Below, piece after piece: positions 17,244-26,622 of a DNA stretch of 64,000 nt (positions within the stretch are counted from its first letter, which is position 1; each line of letters begins with the position of its first letter). Source of the DNA: Albidovulum aestuarii (GTDB lineage Bacteria > Pseudomonadota > Alphaproteobacteria > Rhodobacterales > Rhodobacteraceae). The position numbers were made by a program, and so were the translations under genes. The notes under the pieces were generated by a model, which ran no database searches, was not told the DNA's origin, and worked only from the letters and a program-made list of their open reading frames with translations. The DNA lies in the NCBI RefSeq assembly GCF_029961185.1, contig NZ_JASBQQ010000006.1, positions 124,001 through 188,000 on the forward strand. Reading direction: 5' to 3'.

Positions 17244-18584
17244 ATGAAGAAATTCGTGATGGCCGCCGTCGGCGGCACGCTCGCCGGCATTCTGCTGACG
17301 ACACAGGTGGCCGGACCGCTGGTTGCGCAAGAGGCGCAGAAGCCCACGGTCTATGAGCAGCTCGACCTTTTCGGCGACATCTTCGAACGCATTCGCGGCC
17401 AGTACGTGGAAGAGGTCGACGAGGGCAAACTGATCGAAGCGGCGATCAACGGCATGCTGACCTCTCTCGACCCGCATTCCAGCTATCTGCCCCCGGACCA
17501 GTTCGACGACATGCGGGTGCAGACCCGTGGTGAATTCGGCGGGCTTGGCATCGAGGTCACGCAGGAAGAGGGCTTCATCAAGGTCGTCTCGCCGATCGAC
17601 GGCACACCAGCTTATGATGCGGGCATTCAGGCGGGCGATTTCATCACCCATGTCGATGGCGAAAGCGTACTTGGCCTGACGCTTGACGAGGCGGTCGACA
17701 AGATGCGCGGGCCGGTCGGGTCCGAGATCATCATCACCGTCGCCCGTCAGGGCACGGACGAGCCGTTCGACGTGTCAATCATCCGCGACACGATCAAGCT
17801 GACGGCGGCCCGTGTGCGGACCGAAGGCGACACCGTCGTCTTGCGGGTCACCACCTTCAACGACCAGACCTATGACAATATGGCCGACGGGCTGAAGAAG
17901 GCGGTCGAAGAGGCCGGCGGCATCGACAAGGTCAATGGCTTCGTCCTCGACCTGCGCAACAACCCCGGCGGGCTTCTGACCCAGGCGATCCAGGTTTCCG
18001 ACGCCTTCCTCGACAAGGGAGAGATCGTCTCAACCCGTGGTCGCAATCCGGAAGACAGCGAACGGTTCAATGCCGAACCGGGCGACCTGACCGAAGGCAA
18101 GCCGATGGTCGTGCTGATCAATGGTGGTTCGGCCTCGGCCTCCGAGATCGTGACCGGCGCGCTGCAGGATCACCGCCGCGCCATCGTCGTCGGCACCAAG
18201 AGCTTCGGCAAGGGTTCGGTCCAGACGGTGATCCCGCTCCGGGGCGAAGGCGCAATGCGACTGACGACGGCGCGCTACTACACGCCGTCGGGCCGCTCGA
18301 TCCAGGCGCTGGGCATCTCGCCCGACATCGTCGTCGAACAGCCGCAGCCGGCACCCGCCGAAGCGACGGAAGAGGAAGAAAGCTCCGCCGCAAGCCGCAG
18401 CCGGTCCGAGGCCGATCTGCGCGGCGCGATCACCAACGACTCGATGACCGAGGATGAGAAGCGGGTACTCGAAGAGGAACAGCTCAAGGCCGAAGAGGCC
18501 GCCAAGCTGCGTCAGGAGGATTACCAGCTCGCCTACGCCATCGACATCCTGAAGGGCCTGTCGGCCATCGCCGCGGCCGAATGA
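17244..18584 (+). CDS. ctpA: C-terminal processing peptidase (S41 family)
   Basis: This 446-residue periplasmic protease has a signal anchor, a PDZ domain (about 85-175) and the S41 catalytic core. The nucleophile is in [10 protein letters not shown] (Ser about 297) and the general-base Lys in [11 protein letters not shown] (about 322). A charged Glu/Ala-rich tail follows. It probably degrades envelope proteins and controls peptidoglycan hydrolases, fitting its place after envC. The stop overlaps rppH. Confidence 0.93.
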   Translation: MKKFVMAAVGGTLAGILLTTQVAGPLVAQEAQKPTVYEQLDLFGDIFERIRGQYVEEVDEGKLIEAAINGMLTSLDPHSSYLPPDQFDDMRVQTRGEFGGLGIEVTQEEGFIKVVSPIDGTPAYDAGIQAGDFITHVDGESVLGLTLDEAVDKMRGPVGSEIIITVARQGTDEPFDVSIIRDTIKLTAARVRTEGDTVVLRVTTFNDQTYDNMADGLKKAVEEAGGIDKVNGFVLDLRNNPGGLLTQAIQVSDAFLDKGEIVSTRGRNPEDSERFNAEPGDLTEGKPMVVLINGGSASASEIVTGALQDHRRAIVVGTKSFGKGSVQTVIPLRGEGAMRLTTARYYTPSGRSIQALGISPDIVVEQPQPAPAEATEEEESSAASRSRSEADLRGAITNDSMTEDEKRVLEEEQLKAEEAAKLRQEDYQLAYAIDILKGLSAIAAAE

Positions 18585-19066
18585 CCCCGGACGAGGCCGC
18601 ACGCCTGCCCTACCGGCCTTGCGTCGGCGTCATGCTGATCAATGACGCCGGCCTGATCTTCGCCGGTCAGCGCAAGGATAGCGAGGTCGCGGCCTGGCAG
18701 ATGCCGCAGGGCGGTATCGATGACGGTGAAAAACCCCGCAAGGCCGCGCTCCGCGAACTGTGGGAGGAAACCGGCGTAACCGGCGACCTTGTCGAGTTCA
18801 TCGCCAAGTCCCCCGACTGGGTGACCTATGACCTGCCGGCCGAACTTGTCGGCAGGGTCTGGGGTGGCCGCTTTCGCGGACAGAAACAGCGCTGGTTCCT
18901 GTTCCGGTTCACGGGACGGGACGAACAGATCGACATCGCGACCGAACATCCTGAGTTTTCGGAATGGAAATGGGTGACCGCGGACGAGATGCTGGCCGCC
19001 ATCGTCCCCTTCAAACGCGCGGTCTATGAAGAAGTTGTCGCTGCCTTCCGGCCACATCTGGCCTGA
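18581..19066 (+). CDS. rppH: RNA pyrophosphohydrolase (Nudix)
   Basis: RppH (161 residues) removes pyrophosphate from 5' triphosphate RNA ends and starts mRNA decay. The Nudix box GGIDDGEKP...REL.EETGV (about 45-67) is intact, and the WQMPQGGID and [13 protein letters not shown] segments are typical of RppH/NudH. It is coupled to ctpA by an ATGA overlap. Confidence 0.93.
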   Translation: MTPDEAARLPYRPCVGVMLINDAGLIFAGQRKDSEVAAWQMPQGGIDDGEKPRKAALRELWEETGVTGDLVEFIAKSPDWVTYDLPAELVGRVWGGRFRGQKQRWFLFRFTGRDEQIDIATEHPEFSEWKWVTADEMLAAIVPFKRAVYEEVVAAFRPHLA

Positions 19067-19187
19067 GATCGTCACTGGGCAGGCGCGGCCAATAATCCGA
19101 ACATTTCAACGGATCCGTATCCGAAGCGGTTCATTTTCACGCCTTTAGCCGTCTCGCAATGACGAAAAAGGTGCAAGAAAAGGCGTT

Positions 19188-20762
19188 TTGTGGTTCAAGA
19201 TCCCTATGGGTTATGAACGTATTTTTCTTAGATCCGCGCTGATCGCCGGATTCTGCGTCGCGCTCGGGATGCTCGGTTTGACGCTGACATGGGAATACTC
19301 CCTCGATACGCCCCTGTTGAATTATACCGGGTTTCTGATGAGCGAATACGGCTTCGTTCCGTATCGAGATTTCTTTGAAACGTCGATGCCAGGCACCTTT
19401 GTCATCCACTACCTGATTGCCGCTACTGGCCTGACCGGGAATGTGGCATTCCTCTTGCTGAATGCGGTTGTCCTTGTGCTGGTCGCTGCGACCTCTTGGT
19501 GGGCCCTGCATCCGGTTTCCAGATCGGCCGCGCTGCTGGCGGCCCCGATGGTTGTTGTCCTCATCCTTCTGACAGGCCCAAACAACATCATGCAGCGAGA
19601 CTGGCTGATCGTGCTTCCGGTCACGCTTGCCCTTGCTCTCGTAACCAACGGAAAGCCAGACGGAGCGGGCTTGCGTCTATTCACTGTCGGACTTCTGTTC
19701 GGCCTCGTCGCGACGATCAAGCCGCAGCTTGCCGCCGCCGCGCCCATTGTCGTCGTCGCGGATTGGGCCATGACACAGGGCGCGCGAAATTGGCTTCATC
19801 GGGGGATCGGCGCGATTTCCATCTCGCTGGCCGGTTTCGCGGTTGTCCCGGCGGCGATCCTGCTATGGCTGTCCCTTTCCGGAGGTCTGACCGATTTCCT
19901 GTTCATGCTGCGTGAGTATCTGCCGCTGCACGTTCAGCAGAATTTCAATCATGAATTCCATGCGCCGGGGGAAGGCCAAGCCTGGTCGCTTGGCGACTAC
20001 GTTCAGTGGCGCTGGCAACGCAGTTTTCTGCTTGCCAGCGGTCTGTCCGCTGCGATCTGCGCCATATTGGCGTGGACATACGCACTCCGGTCGCGGATCG
20101 CCATCGCGGCTCTTATCGGCCTTTGGGGGTTCTACCTCTTGGTTCCGGGCCTTGCCGGGCAATACTGGCTCTATCACTCGATGCCATGGCTCCACTTCGG
20201 TGGTATGCTCGCCGCACTCGCGATTGCCGAGGCCAGCCGGTTCGGACGGCCGACCCTTGTCTGGGGCGCGCGTTTCGTTCTGTTGCTTGCACTTGCCTTC
20301 CACACCAAAGGCATGACCCGAAAGTTTCTTGGCGCCATCGATCGAAAGGCCACAAGCGGGCGCGTGGAGGAGGTTGCCACGGCAATCGACCGCTGGCTCC
20401 CGGAAGGGGGGACGGTTCAGCCGATCGACTGGACAGCCGGCGGTACGATCCATGCCATGCTGAGGACAAAGGCAAAACTCGGCACGAGTTTTCTCTACAT
20501 GTACCATTTCCAGCACCACGTCTCGACCAGTACGAATGCAATGCTTCGTACGAGGTTCCTCGCAGAGCTCGAACATTCCCCCCCCGATCTCGTAGTGGAA
20601 GCGGTCCCGCATGAGGAGGTGTCGGGCTGGGACACGGACGTCAATTTTCCCGAATACGATGCATTCATCGCCAGCCACTACCGTGTCGTCGATCAAACCA
20701 GCGGTGCGAATATCCTTATGAGGCTTGATCTGGCGCCGTCACCTGACAGCGATCAGCAATGA
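19188..20762 (+). CDS. Multi-pass membrane protein, GT-C glycosyltransferase-like
   Basis: This protein of about 524 residues has roughly ten hydrophobic helices and a soluble C-terminal part of about 130 residues. The first loop contains acidic residues (SEYGFVPYRDFFETSMPG), where GT-C enzymes place their catalytic Asp/Glu, and the loop after helix one is long, as in dolichol-phosphate-mannose-type transferases. The start is uncertain: TTG at 19188 or ATG at 19206 (MGYERIF). No other cell-surface polysaccharide genes are nearby. The family is inferred from architecture, not from a clear motif. Confidence 0.6.
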   Translation: MWFKIPMGYERIFLRSALIAGFCVALGMLGLTLTWEYSLDTPLLNYTGFLMSEYGFVPYRDFFETSMPGTFVIHYLIAATGLTGNVAFLLLNAVVLVLVAATSWWALHPVSRSAALLAAPMVVVLILLTGPNNIMQRDWLIVLPVTLALALVTNGKPDGAGLRLFTVGLLFGLVATIKPQLAAAAPIVVVADWAMTQGARNWLHRGIGAISISLAGFAVVPAAILLWLSLSGGLTDFLFMLREYLPLHVQQNFNHEFHAPGEGQAWSLGDYVQWRWQRSFLLASGLSAAICAILAWTYALRSRIAIAALIGLWGFYLLVPGLAGQYWLYHSMPWLHFGGMLAALAIAEASRFGRPTLVWGARFVLLLALAFHTKGMTRKFLGAIDRKATSGRVEEVATAIDRWLPEGGTVQPIDWTAGGTIHAMLRTKAKLGTSFLYMYHFQHHVSTSTNAMLRTRFLAELEHSPPDLVVEAVPHEEVSGWDTDVNFPEYDAFIASHYRVVDQTSGANILMRLDLAPSPDSDQQ

Positions 20763-20781
20763 CGACGTCACGATCTACCGA

Positions 20782-20809
20782 CGGGTCGTGCTAAGAGCAC
20801 GAGACCCGC
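20782..20809 (+). terminator. Hairpin after the GT-C-like gene
   Basis: Arms ACGGGTCGTGCT and AGCACGAGACCCG pair apart from a two-base bulge around an AAG loop, 20 bases after the stop. No T run follows, so function as a terminator is uncertain. Confidence 0.4.
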
Positions 20810-20882
20810 CGTCTGAAGGGGTCTGCCGTCGTTGGCCCGACCAAGCAGTCCGAAATATTCCGCCTGTGTAATGGTGCTGTGC

Positions 20883-21005
20883 TCAGTTCTGATAATTGAC
20901 CTGGTAAAGAAACCCGTTCGGCACGAGCTTCTGGTCGGGGATCAGCTGCACAACCGGCAGGGGGCACTCTGATGCAAAGCGATTTTCGTCGGCCGAAACT
21001 GTCCA
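20883..21005 (-). pseudogene. Possible 3' remnant of a protein gene
   Basis: Within the 351-base gap between 20762 and 21114, one minus-strand frame ends in a protein-like stretch: ECPLPVVQLIPDQK followed by LVPNGFLYQVNYQN and a TGA at 20883-20885. It has no start codon of its own, and upstream the reading seems to continue in another frame (EKFKRRLSGGIVGQF), as expected after a frameshift. I do not recognise the family. The rest of the gap shows no gene. Confidence 0.3.
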
Positions 21006-21113
21006 ACAATCCCGCCGGAGAGGCGGCGTTTGAATTTCTCGTTGTCGGCTACATCACGCAGCGCGTGGATACCGGGCGCGGTTCGACGCGCCGCACTGAC
21101 CGCCTCACCGGCC

Positions 21114-21998
21114 TCAGATCTGGGATATCCTCTGTGCCTCGCGCAAAAGTGCCGCAAGGACCGGTGTATGCGGTTCCCGGTAAGGTGCGATCAGGCCGAC
21201 GGCGTGGCGCGTCTTTCCGGTCGTCAGCGGGACGATCCGCACCTCTTTCCCGGCGGCGAGGAATTCAGCCATCTGCACCGGCAGGATCGTCGCCCATCGC
21301 CCCGTCGCCACATGCGACATCAGGACCACGGTGGAGTTCGACTCGACCGCCCCGGTGACGCTTCGCCCGGCCTCCTGAAAATGCTGGTTGATGATGCGCC
21401 GGTTCTGCATGTCCGGGGTCAGAAGGCATAAAGGCTCATCTGCGATCTCGTCCCAGCCGACCTCCGCCCGCGCCGCGAGGGGCGAGTCCGCCCCACAGAC
21501 AAACATGTAGCTTTCCCGATAAAGCGGCACGGTCGTCACCCGGCCCAGCGGTTCGTTGTCGAGATAGGAGATGCCCGCATCCACCTCCAGATTCTCGATC
21601 ATGGCGAGGATCTCGGCCGAGGTCCGCGACAGGATGGTGAAGCGCACATTGGGATGGGCGCGGCCGAACCGCCCGGTCAGGTCCGCGACCGTGGTCAGCG
21701 CCGTCGGGATCACCGCCAGCCGAAGATTGCCAGCCAGCCCCTGCCGGACCGCGCGCATCTCTTCGCGCATGGTGCGGGTGTCGGCGACGATCTGGCGGGC
21801 CCAGACCAGCACGCGTTGCCCCTCGGGCGTCAGCCCGCCATAGCGCGAGCCGCGCCAGACAAGCTGCACGCCCAACTGCGCTTCCAGCGACTTGATCCCC
21901 GCCGACAGCGTCGGCTGGGTCAGCCCGAGGCTTTCGGCCGCGCGACCGAAATGCCCTTCCCGTGCCAGCGCGATGAACATTTCCAGCTTGTCGATCAT
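21114..21998 (-). CDS. LysR-family transcriptional regulator
   Basis: This 294-residue protein has an N-terminal winged helix-turn-helix (FIALAREGHFGRAAESLGLT, then QPTLSAGIKSLEAQLG) and a C-terminal effector domain of two Rossmann-like lobes. It resembles the LysR proteins that in related bacteria accompany formate dehydrogenase operons, as I recall them; no such operon is in this window. Its target here is unknown. The amidinohydrolase gene ends 60 bases upstream on the same strand. Confidence 0.85.
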   Translation of the reverse strand: MIDKLEMFIALAREGHFGRAAESLGLTQPTLSAGIKSLEAQLGVQLVWRGSRYGGLTPEGQRVLVWARQIVADTRTMREEMRAVRQGLAGNLRLAVIPTALTTVADLTGRFGRAHPNVRFTILSRTSAEILAMIENLEVDAGISYLDNEPLGRVTTVPLYRESYMFVCGADSPLAARAEVGWDEIADEPLCLLTPDMQNRRIINQHFQEAGRSVTGAVESNSTVVLMSHVATGRWATILPVQMAEFLAAGKEVRIVPLTTGKTRHAVGLIAPYREPHTPVLAALLREAQRISQI

Positions 21999-22058
21999 GC
22001 GTGGCCCCTCTGTCCCGGCCCCGAACCTATCGCGGAGCCGGGCGCGGCCACAACCGGA

Positions 22059-22988
22059 TTACGGCGCCCGGCGCAATGCCTGTGCCATGCAGTGGATGCC
22101 GCCGCCGGTTTTCGAAATTTCCGCTGTATCGACCGCCGCCACTTCGAAACCGCGCGCCTTCAGCTGACCGATCAGCGTCTGGGACGATGTCGGCGCAATC
22201 ACCTTGTCATGCCCGAGCGCCATGAAGTTGCAGCCAAGCGCCATCGTATCGGCGAAGGGCACGTCGATGATCTCATGCCCTTTCGCCTTCAGCCAGTCGA
22301 CGATCTTGGGATCGGTGCAGGTCAGGCAGACCGCGGTCAGCTTTTCGGCGATCGGCACGACCATCAGGTCGATATGGACGTAGTACTCGTCGATGAAGGC
22401 GATGCGGGTTTCCCAGCCTTCCTTCTCGAACCAGGACGCCACCTGACGCGCGCCTTCCTCTTGCGTGCGGGCCCCGCCGCAGCCGATCAGCACACAGCCC
22501 TCCTCGATCACGTTGAAATCGCCGCCCTCGAACGTGCCTGCCGTCACCATGTCGTAGATCGGGATGCCCATCGCCTCATAGGCGCGCAAAGCGGCATAAT
22601 TCTCGCCCCGCCGCCACCAGTTGGCCATCGCGGTGATGACGGCGCCGTAGGGCGTCATGAAACTGGAATCGCGGGAATAGACCTGCATGGTCAGTTCGGG
22701 TTCCGCCGGCAGCATATGCACCTTCACCCCGAAATGCTCATAGGCCGAGACAAGCTCCGCATGCTGTCCCTGCGCTACCTGAATGTTGCATGGCGCCTCG
22801 CGCAGATGCTTGCGCGACAGGCTGGAGGTGGCGCGGTGGAAAAGATGCGCGGGCGAGCCCAATAGCACATCGGTCAGGGGATCGGTTTCGTTCTTCAATC
22901 CCCAATAGGCCATCGGCTTCGTGCCGCCCTTTGGGTTGCGGCGCTGCAGGGTGAAGCCTTCGGCATGGGGCAGTCGGTCAAGGGCCAT
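22059..22988 (-). CDS. Dimethylargininase-like amidinohydrolase
   Basis: This 309-residue protein has the five-bladed amidinotransferase/deiminase fold that cleaves guanidino groups with a Cys nucleophile. Family residues are visible: EGGDFNVI (substrate Asp/Glu), YYVHIDLM (catalytic His) and GGGIHCMAQAL near the end (nucleophile Cys). It most likely hydrolyses dimethylarginine or a related compound to citrulline. I chose the start at 22988 because AAGGAG stands six bases before it; an inner ATG at 22913 lacks a site. A LysR gene diverges from it, sharing a 243-base control region. Confidence 0.82.
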   Translation of the reverse strand: MALDRLPHAEGFTLQRRNPKGGTKPMAYWGLKNETDPLTDVLLGSPAHLFHRATSSLSRKHLREAPCNIQVAQGQHAELVSAYEHFGVKVHMLPAEPELTMQVYSRDSSFMTPYGAVITAMANWWRRGENYAALRAYEAMGIPIYDMVTAGTFEGGDFNVIEEGCVLIGCGGARTQEEGARQVASWFEKEGWETRIAFIDEYYVHIDLMVVPIAEKLTAVCLTCTDPKIVDWLKAKGHEIIDVPFADTMALGCNFMALGHDKVIAPTSSQTLIGQLKARGFEVAAVDTAEISKTGGGIHCMAQALRRAP

Positions 22989-23152
22989 GGGTTGCTCCTT
23001 CAGTGTTCAGATGCCGGGCGGATACGGGCCTCGGGTGACTGCAGATGGGTGAACGGCGCGGTTGCCATACGTTTTGCCGACAGAACGCCGACGTTTTGCA
23101 GACCGGATCATAGGCCCTTTTCAGCCGGGAGGGTGTGAAACCTTTTCTTGGA

Positions 23153-23163
23153 TTTGACAAATT
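23153..23163. promoter_or_regulatory. Dyad ATTTGACAAAT in the divergent LysR control region
   Basis: This 11-base imperfect dyad, an ATTTG/CAAAT pair with one mismatched centre, lies 68 bases before the LysR gene. It fits the T-N11-A style of LysR sites and overlaps a TTGACA that could be the -35 element of that gene. It is a candidate site only. Confidence 0.3.
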
Positions 23164-23231
23164 TCATTCACCTTTTCTCTGGTAAGCTGCCAGCGCCACG
23201 ATAGACTTTCTGGTCGGAACCGGAGTGAGAT

Positions 23232-24122
23232 ATGGCCCGTATCCCCTCGACCCAAGCGCTGCGCGCGCTGGAAAGTTTCGCCCGCCACGGCACTGTCTGG
23301 CAGGCGGCGGATGAGCTGAACCTGACCCGCAGCGCGGTCAGTCATCAGTTGCGCCTTTTGGAGCGTGAGATGGGGTTCCGCATGTTCGACCGGGTCGGCA
23401 CACGGATCGAACTCACGCCGCAGGGCATGGCCTATGCCGCCGATATCCGCCGGGCGCTGTCGGCCATTGCCGGATCTGCGGCCCGGAATGCCGGGCGCGG
23501 GGTCACCGGTGCCCTTACGGTAAGCTGCACCCCGGGCTTCGCCGCGACCTGGCTTTGCCCCAAGATCGGCCGCTTTCGCGAAGGCTTCCCCGACGTCTCG
23601 CTGTCGATCGTAACACCCCGGCGGCTGGACGACGTGTCGAACCCGGATGTCGATCTTTTCCTGACGTTCGGCACTGGAAACAAGCCCGGCATGCAGGTGG
23701 AACTCCTGAAAGAGGTGGAGTTCACGCCGCTTTGCAGCCCCGCGCTCATCAACCGTCTCGGCGGTCTGAACGGCCCGCGCGACGTCTTGCGGGCTGGCCT
23801 ACTACACCTGCATGAACGTGAAGACTGGCGGAACTGGTTCCGCCTTGCCGGGGTCGGGGAAGAGGCCGCGCAGGAGGGCATTGTTTTTGCCGACATGAAC
23901 CTTGTCTATGCCGCCGCGATGAACGCACAGGGCATCGCCATGGGGGACGAGTTCATCTGCCACGAGGCGATGGAAGCCGGAACCCTCGTCAGGCCCTTCG
24001 ACCTCGCGATCCGTTCGCCGCGATCCTATTTCCTCGTTGTGCCGACCGACAAGGCGGACAATCCCGCCGTTGGGGCGTTCCGGTCGTGGCTGCGCGAGGA
24101 ACTGCCGGACATGCGCGATTGA
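23232..24122 (+). CDS. LysR-family regulator, GcvA-like
   Basis: This 296-residue regulator has the N-terminal pattern of GcvA-type LysR proteins (RIPSTQALRALESFARHGT, then AVSHQLRLLEREMG). The effector domain follows from about residue 90. It is divergent from the dimethylargininase-like gene, so it probably controls that gene in response to an arginine-type ligand. No gene follows it closely; the next one is convergent. Confidence 0.88.
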   Translation: MARIPSTQALRALESFARHGTVWQAADELNLTRSAVSHQLRLLEREMGFRMFDRVGTRIELTPQGMAYAADIRRALSAIAGSAARNAGRGVTGALTVSCTPGFAATWLCPKIGRFREGFPDVSLSIVTPRRLDDVSNPDVDLFLTFGTGNKPGMQVELLKEVEFTPLCSPALINRLGGLNGPRDVLRAGLLHLHEREDWRNWFRLAGVGEEAAQEGIVFADMNLVYAAAMNAQGIAMGDEFICHEAMEAGTLVRPFDLAIRSPRSYFLVVPTDKADNPAVGAFRSWLREELPDMRD

Positions 24123-24257
24123 CGGGTTCGTGCAAATCTGTTTGTCGTCATCGGTTCGGCTCGCTGGTATAGAGATTGGTTAACCCGATGCTGATACCGT
24201 CGCCGTTACCCGATACAACTTCCGTCTTCGGCACGAAAATATTTCGGGAAGTTTTTC

Positions 24258-25106
24258 TCAGAGAAGGACGCGGTGTTCGGCCTGTCCGGGCGTGTCCACC
24301 CTGACGCGGAAGGTGGCCCCGGCGGGCGCCGTGTCGATCCCGGTTGCTGCCGTGGTGATGTAGAGGGTTTTTAGGTCCGCACCACCAAAAGCCGGGCAGG
24401 AGACCTGCGGAGTGGGAACCTCGACCACCGACAAAAGTGTCCCATCCGGCGCATAGCGCGCGACGCGGCCCGCCCCCCATTGCGCGTTCCACAGGCACCC
24501 TGCACTGTCCACCACCGATCCGTCGGCCCCGAAAGTGGTACCGCTCAGATCGATGAAAAGGTCGGGTTCACCCACAGGCCAACCCTCCCTTGGGTCCAGC
24601 TTCTGCCGCATGATCCGCCCCACGCGCGTATCGGTGTAATAGGCCCAGACGCGGTCAGGGGAAAAGGCGATGGAGTTGGAGATCGTGACATCGGCCACCA
24701 GCCGCCGCACCTCGCCCCGGTAATACCGGTAGATGGCCCCAAGGCCCGGTTCAGCCTTCTTTCCCATCGTGCCGATCCAGAACCCGCCCCATGGATCGGC
24801 ACGCCCGTCATTGGAACGGGTCAAAGGCTGGTCCGCTTCGATTTCGGCCAATCGGGACTGCGCGCCACTTTCGATATCGAAGCGCAGAAGGCCCGCCTCA
24901 TCGGCGATGACCAGCGTATCGCGGTCGACCCAACCGGCTGCCGAGACATGGGCGTCGAACTGCCAATACCGCTCCTCCCCCGCCTCCGTCCGGGTCAGGA
25001 GCTTCTTGGCGAGAATATCGAACCAGAACAGCTGCCCCCTGAGCGGATGCCAGAGCGGCCCCTCGCCAAGCGCGCAGACCGTCGGGCTGAAGATGGTGAC
25101 GGTCAC
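24258..25106 (-). CDS. SMP-30/gluconolactonase-family sugar lactonase
   Basis: This 282-residue six-bladed propeller hydrolyses aldonolactones to aldonic acids. Metal-site Glu is in CALGEGPLWHP (about 16), the Asn in LTRSNDGRADPWGGFWIG and the Asp in FGADGSVVD. In this operon the substrate would be galactono- or arabinonolactone made by the SDR at 26619. It is the last gene of the operon and its start overlaps the dgoA stop. Confidence 0.85.
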   Translation of the reverse strand: MTVTIFSPTVCALGEGPLWHPLRGQLFWFDILAKKLLTRTEAGEERYWQFDAHVSAAGWVDRDTLVIADEAGLLRFDIESGAQSRLAEIEADQPLTRSNDGRADPWGGFWIGTMGKKAEPGLGAIYRYYRGEVRRLVADVTISNSIAFSPDRVWAYYTDTRVGRIMRQKLDPREGWPVGEPDLFIDLSGTTFGADGSVVDSAGCLWNAQWGAGRVARYAPDGTLLSVVEVPTPQVSCPAFGGADLKTLYITTAATGIDTAPAGATFRVRVDTPGQAEHRVLL

Positions 25107-25711
25107 TTGGCCCAGGCCTTGTCATAGGCCGCGACGATCCCGGCCGCACGCCGCGCGACCTCATCGGGCGGCACGCCCGGACGGTACAGCGCGGTGCCAA
25201 GGCCGAAGCCCGCGATCCCGGCCTGCCGCCATTCAGCGAAATCCCCGGCCCCGACACCGCCCACGGCAAAGGTCCGGGTTCCGGCAGGCAGGACCGCGTT
25301 GATTGCGGCGAAGCCCTGAACGCCGATCAGGTTCGCCGGAAACAGCTTCAGCCCATCGGCCCCTGCACGCAGGGCCGCGAAACATTCCGTGGGGGTAAAG
25401 ACCCCGGGATAGGATTGTATCCCCATCCGTTTTGTCGCCGCGATGACCTCGGGATTGCAGTCGGGCGAGACAACCATCCGGGCACCGATACCGGCCAGCC
25501 GTTCGACTGACGGCACATCCAGAACCGTTCCGGCCCCGATTTCCGCACGGCCATCCGCCGCCCCGATCATGCGGGCGATGCTGTCATAGGGATCGGGTGA
25601 GTTCAGCGGCACCTCGATCCGGGTGATGCCTGCGCCGATCAGCGCCTCGGTCACCGCGACGGCCTCGTCGGGCGTGATGCCCCGCAGGATGGCGATGATG
25701 GCCCGGTTCAT
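25103..25711 (-). CDS. dgoA: 2-dehydro-3-deoxy-6-phosphogalactonate aldolase
   Basis: This 202-residue class I aldolase of the KDPG/KHG family splits KDPGal to pyruvate and glyceraldehyde 3-phosphate. Seen are ILRGITPDEAVA at the N-terminus, the catalytic Glu in ITRIEVPLNSP (about 36) and the Schiff-base Lys in DGLKLFPANLIG (about 125). The NSPDP variant is typical of DgoA rather than Eda. The gene overlaps its neighbours on both sides by four bases. Confidence 0.88.
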   Translation of the reverse strand: MNRAIIAILRGITPDEAVAVTEALIGAGITRIEVPLNSPDPYDSIARMIGAADGRAEIGAGTVLDVPSVERLAGIGARMVVSPDCNPEVIAATKRMGIQSYPGVFTPTECFAALRAGADGLKLFPANLIGVQGFAAINAVLPAGTRTFAVGGVGAGDFAEWRQAGIAGFGLGTALYRPGVPPDEVARRAAGIVAAYDKAWAK

Positions 25712-26622
25712 GCCCGCCCCCCCGCGATGTTGGCGGCAGCCGCTGCGAGCCCCGCAAAAACCGCGTCGCGGCCCGCCACGACCTCGGCAGGAAGTCCCTG
25801 CGCGGCGAGCGCCGTTTGATAAGCCGCCGCGACGGTTTCTGCCCCGATGATTGCCACCTGCCGTCCCAGCCAGTAGGGCCGCGCGGCGGCAAGTTCCGCC
25901 CCGATCAGAAGACCCGAAAGACGCGCCCGCGCGGCGTGTCCGTCGAGCCCCTCAAGAATGCCCGCCGCCCGCAGACGGAAAAGATGGGCGGCCAGACGTT
26001 CCGGCCGCGCCAGCGCATCGTCGAGGCCCCCGGCAAAGGCCGCCTCGTCCCAGCCGTCCGTGGCGACCGTGTGGCGCAGAACGGACTGACCGCCGATCAG
26101 GGCGAAGAGCTCACCCGTCATGAAGGTCTGGAACGACACCACCTCGCCCGCGCTCACCTCCACCCATTTGCTATGGGTGCCGGGCAGGCACAGGATACCG
26201 TCCCAGCCGGGATGGGTCGCAAGGAACCCGGCAATCTGTGTCTCCTCACCGCGCATCACATCCGGCGGGTTGGACTGGCTCAGGCCCGGAAGGATTTTCA
26301 GGCTGAGACGCGGATCGTTCACCGGTATACCGACGGTCGTGCCGGGGTCGAGCGGCGCGCAAGGCACGGCGCGATAGGGGGCCTCGCGCCAGCCGATGCT
26401 GCTGCCGACCATGCCGCAGGCGATCACGGCCACACTGCCGGAGGGCGGAAGGTGGGCGCCGATCAGCGCCAGAAGCGCAGGCTCGAATCCGTCGGGGCCA
26501 AGGGTCACGACACCGTCGGCAGATGTAAGTTCATGCAGGATACCTCCGTCCCTGCCGACCAGCATGGCCCTCAGATGCGTCGTGCCCCAGTCAAGGCCGA
26601 TCCATGCGATATCCCCGCTCAT
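25708..26622 (-). CDS. dgoK: 2-dehydro-3-deoxygalactonokinase
   Basis: This 304-residue DgoK-family kinase phosphorylates 2-keto-3-deoxygalactonate with ATP. The phosphate-binding GLDWGTTHLRAM motif begins at residue 7, and the substrate region LPGTHSKWVEV is present. The ATG at 26622 overlaps the SDR stop and fits the family start, so upstream extension is rejected. With dgoA it marks the pathway as galactonate-type. Confidence 0.9.
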   Translation of the reverse strand: MSGDIAWIGLDWGTTHLRAMLVGRDGGILHELTSADGVVTLGPDGFEPALLALIGAHLPPSGSVAVIACGMVGSSIGWREAPYRAVPCAPLDPGTTVGIPVNDPRLSLKILPGLSQSNPPDVMRGEETQIAGFLATHPGWDGILCLPGTHSKWVEVSAGEVVSFQTFMTGELFALIGGQSVLRHTVATDGWDEAAFAGGLDDALARPERLAAHLFRLRAAGILEGLDGHAARARLSGLLIGAELAAARPYWLGRQVAIIGAETVAAAYQTALAAQGLPAEVVAGRDAVFAGLAAAAANIAGGRA

